Below, in pieces: positions 58,445 to 64,000 of a DNA stretch of 64,000 bases; positions within the stretch are counted from its first letter, which is position 1; each line of letters starts with the position of its first letter. Source of the stretch: Streptomyces atratus (lineage in GTDB: Bacteria > Actinomycetota > Actinomycetes > Streptomycetales > Streptomycetaceae); assembly GCF_900119365.1 (NCBI RefSeq), contig NZ_FPJO01000006.1:124001-188000 (forward strand), written 5' to 3'. Made by a program: the position numbers and the translations under genes. The notes under the pieces were generated by a model, which was not told the DNA's origin, did not search any database, and was given only the letters and a program-made list of their open reading frames with translations.

Positions 58445-60202
58445 TCATGCAGTTTTCCGGATCAGGGCCAGCCCCATGTTCGGCACCGGCAGGTTGTGCA
58501 GGCCGGGGGTGAGTGCGATCCGGGTCCGCTCGATGATACGGCCGGAGGGATCACGGATCTCGGCCTCCACCTGCGCTCCCTCGTCCTGGACCTCCAGCAC
58601 CAGCCGGTTTTCGGCAGTCGCGTTGATCAGGACCGTCTCGCGATGGACCGCAGGCTGCACCGGTACGGTCCGGTCGCTGAACACGGACACCACGTTCATC
58701 CCGTCCGCTCCGGCCTGCACCAGAGTGTAGAGATCGTCAGGGCGTCCGGGCTCGACCGTTCCGTCGAGCAGTTGCGGGCGCAGGCGGCGCCACTGGGCGA
58801 GCCAGAAGCGGACCGCTTCGGCGTGGTCCTCGGGGAGTGCATCGAGGCGCACGGAGACCTGCGGAACGGAGTGAAGTGCCCCGATGAGCTGCCGTGCGGC
58901 GGTCGCCGCGGGGGCCGTGGTGTCCCACAGCAAGGGGTCGGAGTGGACGACACCGCCAACGGCGAGCAGCGCGGTGTCGATCGTGCGGACGCGGTTGGCC
59001 GTGGAGTCGGCCGGGCAGTCGAAGGATCTGAGCATGTTGCCGAACGCGGCCATGCCCGGACCGACGTAGGGTTGACGCAGTTCCAGTAGCAGATCGGACC
59101 GCTCGGCGAGCAACGCGGTGCGCAGTTCGGTGAGCAGGAGTGTGAGTGCCTGCCCGACATCGCCCCTGCCGTCGCCTGCGTAGGCCATGGCTTCGTCGAG
59201 GAAGTCGACCTTGAGTCCGTCGAGACCGTAGGCGCGCACCAGGCGGACGCACAGGCGGACGACGTGGGAGCGGACTTCGGGGCTGCGGGGGTCGAGGACG
59301 TGAGCACCGGGAACCTTGGCGAGGGCCGGGGCGTAGGAAGCCCATTGCTCGTAGCAGTCGGTCCGGGGGCCCAGGAGCAGAGGCGCGACCCAGGCCATGT
59401 AGCGCAGTCCGAGTCGGCGTACGCGGGCGACGTGAGTGGCGAAGTCGGGGAATTTGTCGGGGTCGGGGAGCCAGTCCCCCACCCCCGCGTATCCGCGGCC
59501 GCTGCCGAAACGCTGCCAGCCGTCGTCCAGGATGAGCGTGCCGAAGCCCATGTCCGCGGCGAGTGCGGCCTGCTGCTCGACGGCTGTCGCATCGACCTGC
59601 TGGTTGAAGGCGTACCAAGTGGAGTACAGAGGCAGTCGGGCCGCTTCGGGAACTGGCATGGCAGCCGGGGTCTGCTTTTCGTACCAGCCGCGCAGCAGGC
59701 GCATGGCCCAGGCAACTGAGGGGCTGTGCGGTACGAAGAGGATGCGGTGCGGTGTGGTGGAAGGCGGCAGTTCGAGGTGGACGACGTGGGTGTCGTTCTC
59801 CTCGGACACTCCGAAGCGCAGGGCGACCTCGGGGACGGGGTCGGCTGCGGCGAATGCGAGCAGTGTGGCGCCCGAGTGGTCGTAGAGGCAGCCGGCGGCG
59901 AGGCCGTCGATGAGGCTGACCCTGGACCTGCCTTCCCAGTCGGCCACCAGGGTCCGGCTCCAGCCTGCCTTCGGGTGCCAGTAGCCGGCCGTATCGCCGA
60001 GCGGGGCGGAGAGCCGGATCTCCACCGGTGAGCCGGGGGCTTCGACCTGCAGCATTCTCAGGCCGCCGGGCACTTCGGACAGTGTCCAGGCGGGGTCGGC
60101 GCCCGGGGCCAGGATGGCGATCTCCACGGTGTCGAGCAGTGGCTCGAAGGTGGCGGGCGCCAGTTCCGCAGTGGTGACGGCCTCGGTGGACTGGGTGCTC
60201 AC
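58445..60202 (-). CDS. Alpha-galactosidase (clan GH-D)
   Basis: GTG 60202 follows AAGGAGTGATC; 585 residues. N-terminal beta-sandwich (VEIAILAPGADPAWTL, WSRTLVADWEGRSRVSLIDG), then a TIM barrel with STWYAFNQQVDATAVEQQA, FGTLILDDGWQRFGSGRG, YMAWVAPLLLG and the catalytic nucleophile Asp in GLDGLKVDFLDEAM; the acid/base Asp is probably in RSFDCPADSTANR. A C-terminal beta domain follows. No signal peptide, so it acts on imported oligosaccharides in the cytoplasm. Stop overlaps the in-frame upstream ATG of the LacI gene. Confidence 0.9.
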   Translation of the reverse strand: MSTQSTEAVTTAELAPATFEPLLDTVEIAILAPGADPAWTLSEVPGGLRMLQVEAPGSPVEIRLSAPLGDTAGYWHPKAGWSRTLVADWEGRSRVSLIDGLAAGCLYDHSGATLLAFAAADPVPEVALRFGVSEENDTHVVHLELPPSTTPHRILFVPHSPSVAWAMRLLRGWYEKQTPAAMPVPEAARLPLYSTWYAFNQQVDATAVEQQAALAADMGFGTLILDDGWQRFGSGRGYAGVGDWLPDPDKFPDFATHVARVRRLGLRYMAWVAPLLLGPRTDCYEQWASYAPALAKVPGAHVLDPRSPEVRSHVVRLCVRLVRAYGLDGLKVDFLDEAMAYAGDGRGDVGQALTLLLTELRTALLAERSDLLLELRQPYVGPGMAAFGNMLRSFDCPADSTANRVRTIDTALLAVGGVVHSDPLLWDTTAPAATAARQLIGALHSVPQVSVRLDALPEDHAEAVRFWLAQWRRLRPQLLDGTVEPGRPDDLYTLVQAGADGMNVVSVFSDRTVPVQPAVHRETVLINATAENRLVLEVQDEGAQVEAEIRDPSGRIIERTRIALTPGLHNLPVPNMGLALIRKTA

Positions 60203-60204
60203 GA

Positions 60205-61071
60205 TCACTCCTTGACAGCACCGGCGAGCAGGCCGGAGACGAAGTGGCGTTGAAGGGCCAGGAAGACGATGATCATGGGAATGGCGGCGACGGCCGTTCC
60301 GGTGAGGATGGCCCCGTAGTCGGTGTCGTCGACGCCCTGCAGCGAGGCGAGTGCGACGGGAATGGTGAGGGAGGCATCGTCGCGCAGCACGATCAGGGGC
60401 CAGATGAAGTCGTTCCACTGGTAGAGGAACAGGAAGATGCCCAGTGCTGCCAGGGCGGGTCTCATCGGCGGCAGGACGACCCGCAGGAACAGACGCAGTT
60501 CGCCGCAGCCGTCCATGCGGCCGGAGTCGAGCAGCTCGTCGGGCAGCGCAGCCATCGACTGGCGCATGAGGAAGATGCCGAACGGCAGCGCCAGATTGGG
60601 CATGATCACGGCCTGATACGTGTTGAGCCAGTGCAGCTCGGCCATCATTTTGAACAGCGGAACCAGTGTGACCTGGGTCGGGATGACCAGCCCCAGCATC
60701 AGCATGCCGAAGAGCGCATCACGGCCCTTGAAGCGGTACTTGGTGAAGGCGTAGCCGGCCAGCGTGCAGACGGCTCCTGCACAGACTGTGTAGATGACCG
60801 CGATGAGCAGAGAGTTGAGCACGACCTGCCCGAAGGACGCGGTCTCCTGCAGGCTGGAGAGGTTTTTGCCGAGATCCCCGCCGGGAAGCAGTGGCGGCGT
60901 GGAGTCGAAGATCTCGTCAGTGCTGTGGGTGCTGGCGATGACGAGCCAGTAGAAGGGAAGGAGTACGGCGGCGAGCACGATGGCCAGCCCCGAGGTCAGC
61001 AGGATGCCGCGGCCCGGGCGGTGCAGGCCGGTGCGTGGTGCGCGGTAGGCACCACGTGCGGGGGTCGTCAT
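60205..61071 (-). CDS. Sugar ABC transporter permease, MalG-type
   Basis: 288 residues with six transmembrane segments. It has the inner-membrane EAA-type loop (PDELLDSGRMDGCGELRLFLRVVLPPMRPALAALG, key: DSGRMDGC and LPPMRP) and the C-terminal QRHFVSGLLAGAVKE typical of MalG homologues (CUT1 family). It starts 4 bases inside the MalF-type gene end and is followed by the alpha-galactosidase after 2 bases. The matching ATPase is not encoded in the window; Streptomyces commonly shares one ATPase (MsiK). Confidence 0.93.
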   Translation of the reverse strand: MTTPARGAYRAPRTGLHRPGRGILLTSGLAIVLAAVLLPFYWLVIASTHSTDEIFDSTPPLLPGGDLGKNLSSLQETASFGQVVLNSLLIAVIYTVCAGAVCTLAGYAFTKYRFKGRDALFGMLMLGLVIPTQVTLVPLFKMMAELHWLNTYQAVIMPNLALPFGIFLMRQSMAALPDELLDSGRMDGCGELRLFLRVVLPPMRPALAALGIFLFLYQWNDFIWPLIVLRDDASLTIPVALASLQGVDDTDYGAILTGTAVAAIPMIIVFLALQRHFVSGLLAGAVKE

Positions 61072-61994
61072 GATTTGTCTCCCAGGACCCGGAACTGGAT
61101 CAGACCGAGGACTCCGATCAGCACCGCAAGGACGTAGGCGATGGCCGACGCGTAGCCGAAGTCGAAGTACGTGAAGGCGTTCTGGTACAGGTACACGCCG
61201 ATGGTCAGCGTCGCGTTGTCGGGGCCGCCGCGGGTGAGGATGTACGGCTCGTCGAAGATCTGCAGGGTGCCGATGGTGGAGAGCACCGTGGCGAGGAGGA
61301 TCGCCGGACGCAGTCCCGGAAGCGTCACGTGACGGAAGGACTGCCAGGCTCCGGCCCCGTCGACCGAGGCGGCGTCGTACAGCTCCTTGGGAATGGTCTG
61401 CAGACGAGCCAGCAGAATCACCGCGTTGTAACCGGTGTAGTGCCAGGTCAGTGCCAGACCGAGGGAGATCTTTGCCCACAGCGGATCAGTCAGCCACGGC
61501 ACTTCGCCGATTCCGACGAGCGAGAGCAACCAGTTGACCAGCCCGTACTTCTCGTTGAGCAGGACGGAGAAGACGACACCGTACGCCACGAGGCCGGTGA
61601 CCATCGGCATGAAGAATCCGAGCCGGAACACCGAACGCGCCCGCAGGAAAGCCGAGTTGAAAGCGACGGCCAGGCCAGTGGCAAGCGCCAGCATGATCGG
61701 CACCTGGACCACCAGGATGACTGCCGTGTTCTTCAGTGCCGTCCAGAACAGCGGGTCGTCCAGCAGCCGCACGTAGTTGTCCGCTCCGACGAACGTGTCG
61801 ACGCCGGCGACCGTCTTGTGGAGGCTGAGAACGAACGACCAGCCGATCGGGTAGAGCTTGAAGGCGGCGAACAGCAACACGGCGGGCAGGACGAAAGCGT
61901 ACGGCGCGAGACGGCGGGCGCTCAAGCGCGGTGGTCGGGAGTCGCGCACACCCGCCGATCGCACCGTACGGGTCGGGGAGGTGACAACGCTCAT
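61068..61994 (-). CDS. Sugar ABC transporter permease, MalF-type
   Basis: 308 residues, six transmembrane segments (first: APYAFVLPAVLLFAAFKLYP). EAA loop: IPKELYDAASVDGAGAWQSFRHVTLPGLRPAILLA (key: DAASVDGAGAWQ). It forms the heterodimer with the MalG-type permease. Its ATG (61994) overlaps the stop of the binding-protein gene (ATGA). Confidence 0.93.
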   Translation of the reverse strand: MSVVTSPTRTVRSAGVRDSRPPRLSARRLAPYAFVLPAVLLFAAFKLYPIGWSFVLSLHKTVAGVDTFVGADNYVRLLDDPLFWTALKNTAVILVVQVPIMLALATGLAVAFNSAFLRARSVFRLGFFMPMVTGLVAYGVVFSVLLNEKYGLVNWLLSLVGIGEVPWLTDPLWAKISLGLALTWHYTGYNAVILLARLQTIPKELYDAASVDGAGAWQSFRHVTLPGLRPAILLATVLSTIGTLQIFDEPYILTRGGPDNATLTIGVYLYQNAFTYFDFGYASAIAYVLAVLIGVLGLIQFRVLGDKS

Positions 61995-63340
61995 CGGGCG
62001 ACCTTGCGCCCGGTCTGGGAAGCGAGCTGGTCCGCCGCCGCATGCAGCACCTTGGCCGGGTCGGCGCCCTTGAGCAGCACCTTCGTCTGGGCGTCGGTGA
62101 CCACCTTGAGCGCTCGGGCATAGTCGGAGGTGTAGTTGAACGCCGGCGAGGGCGCCTTGAGGGCACCGAAGAAAATCTCACCCTTCTTCTGACCGCCGAA
62201 GAATTTCGACGGCTCGTGGAAGACCGGATCGTCGTACGTCTTCAACAGGGCCGGGGCGATCCCCTTGCCCCGGTAGATCTCGACCTGCGACTCGGGCCGC
62301 GTCAGCGCGAACTCCACGAAGTTCCAGGCCGCGGCCTGGTGCTTGCTGGTACCGGCAACGGCCAGGTGTGTGGAGTTCACGGTGGCGGCGGTGGCCCCGC
62401 CGCGGCGTACGGACGGGGGCAGACGCACACCCCACTTGCCCGCCTGGTCGGGGACCGTCTCCTCGATGATGCCGCCGAACCAGGTCGGCCACGGCAGGAC
62501 CGCCGCCGTCCCCTTCTTGATCGAGCTGATCAGCGCGTTCCAGCCGCCGGAGATGTCGCTGACAAGCCCGGCGTCGTTCATCTTCTTGATGAGCGACATG
62601 GCACGCACGGCCTCGGCGGAATCGAGGGTGATGTCGCCGTCGGTGTTGAAATAGAAGCCGCCCTGGAGCTGGAGCAGGAGCTGGAAGAAGTTCGCCGAGT
62701 CCTGCTGCGAGGCGGGCTTGTCGATCCCCAGAAGGTATTTGCCCGTCTTCTTCTTGATCTTCTTGCCGGCCTCGATCGCGTCGTCCCAGGTGTCGAGCGC
62801 TCCGACATCGACACCGGCTTCCTCGAAGACATCGGCGCGGTAGTAGAACCCGGCCGAGTTCGCCTCCCACGGAAGCGCGTTCACCTGTTCGCCCTTGGGC
62901 GAGACCGTCTCCCACAGGCCCTTCGCGAAGGAGTCCCGGTACTTGTGGGCTCCCAGCTTGCCGAGATCGGCAAGCTGGCCCGGGAAGCGGTCCACGTATC
63001 CGGGCAGGTAGTCGACGCCTATGTGCAGTACGTCCGCGAGGCCCGCCCCTCCGGCCGCCATGCCCGTGGTGATCTTGTCCCAGATCGCCGGGTTCCCGAT
63101 GTCCTGCACGGTCACCTTGATGTCCGGGTACTTCTTGTTGAACGCCGGAACCAGCGCCCGCAACTCCGCCGCCGGGCCCTGCCAGCTCCACACCGTGATC
63201 GAGCCCTTGGTGGCGTCACCGACATCGCCGCCCTGAGCGCCCGTGCTGCCGGTGCCGGAGCAGGCGGTCAGGCCGCCGAGGCCCGCTCCTGCGGCAAGTA
63301 CGCCGCCCACTCCAAGAACTCTGCGACGACTCATGTCCAT
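61991..63340 (-). CDS. Sugar-binding lipoprotein of the ABC transporter
   Basis: 449 residues from ATG 63340, seven bases after AGGTGG; a second ATG two codons later is possible. Tat-type signal (MDMSRRRVLGVGGVLAAGAG) ending in lipobox LTAC. The mature part has the extracellular solute-binding family 1 features: ITVWSWQGPAAELRALVPAFNKKYPDIKV, DVLHIGVDYLPGYVDRF, LPWEANSAGFYYRADVFEEAGVD (keys only). Delivers oligosaccharides, probably alpha-galactosides, to the two permeases. Confidence 0.93.
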   Translation of the reverse strand: MDMSRRRVLGVGGVLAAGAGLGGLTACSGTGSTGAQGGDVGDATKGSITVWSWQGPAAELRALVPAFNKKYPDIKVTVQDIGNPAIWDKITTGMAAGGAGLADVLHIGVDYLPGYVDRFPGQLADLGKLGAHKYRDSFAKGLWETVSPKGEQVNALPWEANSAGFYYRADVFEEAGVDVGALDTWDDAIEAGKKIKKKTGKYLLGIDKPASQQDSANFFQLLLQLQGGFYFNTDGDITLDSAEAVRAMSLIKKMNDAGLVSDISGGWNALISSIKKGTAAVLPWPTWFGGIIEETVPDQAGKWGVRLPPSVRRGGATAATVNSTHLAVAGTSKHQAAAWNFVEFALTRPESQVEIYRGKGIAPALLKTYDDPVFHEPSKFFGGQKKGEIFFGALKAPSPAFNYTSDYARALKVVTDAQTKVLLKGADPAKVLHAAADQLASQTGRKVAR

Positions 63341-63415
63341 GAGATGACCACCTCTGCATGCGGCTCGGGCATCGACCGAACGTCGGGTCGACTGCAGGGA
63401 AGTTAGCAACCAGTC

Positions 63416-63500
63416 ACACTTACTTGCAATGGTCGATTGAAAACTTTCTGATCGATTCCGCAACGTAGGTCTGCAGGACTATTGCAACCCGTCGAGCGCC
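63416..63500. promoter_or_regulatory. Divergent promoter with LacI-type half-sites
   Basis: Between the binding-protein gene and the divergent secreted-protein gene, TTGCAA occurs near 63424 and again near 63484. GGTCGATTGAAAAC and the related TGATCGATTCCGCAAC sit between them. TTGCAA half-sites with a spaced partner are typical of Streptomyces LacI-family operators, so the local LacI protein may control both directions. The exact operator is not resolved. Confidence 0.5.
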
Positions 63501-63547
63501 GCTGCTAGCTTGCGGCCACTCACTCGAGCCCCGCACTGGAGTACGCC

Positions 63548-64000
63548 ATGAGGCATCGCCGTCCTGCCCGCCTGGCAGCCGTAGCCACACTCGCCACACT
63601 CGCCCCGCTCACACCACTGACCCTGGGCAGTCCGGCCATCGCAGCCACCTCAGCGCTGACCCTCAGCAATCCCGGCTTCGAGGACGGCGCCACGGGCTGG
63701 ACGTTCACTTCCGGCACCGGAGTCGCCACCAACGCACCGCACGGTGGCGCAAAGCTCGCGTACCTGGATGCCGGAAGCGGCAACAAGGTGGCGCAGACCA
63801 TCACGGCGTCCGGTGACGGTACGTACGACTTCTCCGCCTGGATCGCCACCGGCGGCCCGGGGGGAAGGTTCGTCGCCCGGGTGAACGGCGCGCAGTCCGG
63901 TGCGGTGGATCTGCCCAGCCGGTCCGGCTACGCCCGGTACACGATCAGCCGGGTGTCCCTGAAAAGCGGCGACCAGCTGGAGCTCGCCTTCGAGTCCGGC
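63548..64000 (+). CDS. Secreted protein with CBM-like domain, cut by window end
   Basis: ATG 63548 with TGGAG upstream; 151 codons are visible and the frame is still open at the window end. Sec signal peptide: MRHRRPARLAAVATLATLAP, hydrophobic to PAIAA, with probable cleavage after AIAAT. It is followed by a carbohydrate-binding-like beta-sandwich: LTLSNPGFEDGATGWTFTSG, YLDAGSGNKVAQTITASGDGTY and RVSLKSGDQLELAFESG. Such domains precede extracellular glycoside hydrolases. Divergent from the galactoside operon, it may be the enzyme that releases its substrate outside the cell. Confidence 0.8.
   Translation, partial: MRHRRPARLAAVATLATLAPLTPLTLGSPAIAATSALTLSNPGFEDGATGWTFTSGTGVATNAPHGGAKLAYLDAGSGNKVAQTITASGDGTYDFSAWIATGGPGGRFVARVNGAQSGAVDLPSRSGYARYTISRVSLKSGDQLELAFESG

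Overview
High-GC actinobacterial DNA, almost certainly Streptomyces: codons are strongly GC3-biased, GTG and TTG starts with purine-rich ribosome binding sites are common, and the families are typical of that genus (PaaX and LysR regulators, DUF6879/XRE remnants, CU044_5270 protein beside an ECF sigma factor, TPR-CHAT protein, Tat-dependent sugar-binding lipoprotein). The window looks like an accessory or arm region: at least nine insertion-sequence copies or scars (ISL3, IS110, IS256, IS630, IS5 twice, IS3-type twice, IS701) separate short functional islands.

Layout. 0-1.1 kb: ISL3 and TPR gene remnants. 1.1-5.4 kb: DinB-like protein, an orphan Imm49-family protein, and a PAP2 membrane phosphatase-like protein flanked by two copies of a 77-bp direct repeat. 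5.7-8.2 kb: IS110 element followed by a decapitated IS256 transposase. 8.8-15.7 kb: a ketone or ester catabolic island with a Baeyer-Villiger monooxygenase, saccharopine-dehydrogenase-like reductase, alpha/beta hydrolase and PaaX regulator. The monooxygenase is interrupted, in frame at both ends, by an IS630 element. 16.4-21.3 kb: LysR regulator and a second-type dnaE (DNA polymerase III alpha). 22.0-31.2 kb: a compact class I lanthipeptide-like RiPP cluster, the most interesting part: precursor, attenuator hairpin, LanB (frameshifted as given), LanC, HTTM membrane protein, serine-less alpha/beta hydrolase, an SdpA-like small protein, an LLM flavin/F420 oxidoreductase and a tandem-GNAT protein. 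31.7-32.9 kb: GntR/membrane protein pair. 34.4-36.5 kb: a subtilisin-like protease without signal peptide, coupled to a 98-residue protein. 37.1-42.1 kb: ECF sigma factor with its partner, then a TPR-CHAT caspase-like protein with a late frameshift. 44.1-49.8 kb: MacAB-like export system (lipoprotein, adaptor, ATPase, FtsX-type permease) divergent from a two-component system. 50.5-56.8 kb: gentisate-pathway operon for 3-hydroxybenzoate, with a palindromic operator. 57.4-64 kb: LacI-controlled alpha-galactosidase and sugar ABC transporter, and the start of a divergent secreted protein.

How the genes work together. In the RiPP island the precursor is probably dehydrated by LanB, cyclised by LanC, and may have dehydro-residues reduced by the LLM enzyme. 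The membrane trio and the acetyltransferase are unexplained tailoring, export or immunity functions; no dedicated ABC exporter or leader protease is seen. In the gentisate island the flavin hydroxylase makes gentisate, the cupin dioxygenase opens the ring and the FAH hydrolase cleaves the product, with an AAHS-type importer and MarR and IclR regulators; a maleylpyruvate isomerase is absent. In the galactoside island the binding protein and two permeases import an oligosaccharide that the cytoplasmic alpha-galactosidase cleaves, under LacI control; the ABC ATPase must come from elsewhere. All functional statements are from reading sequence by eye; no database search was run.
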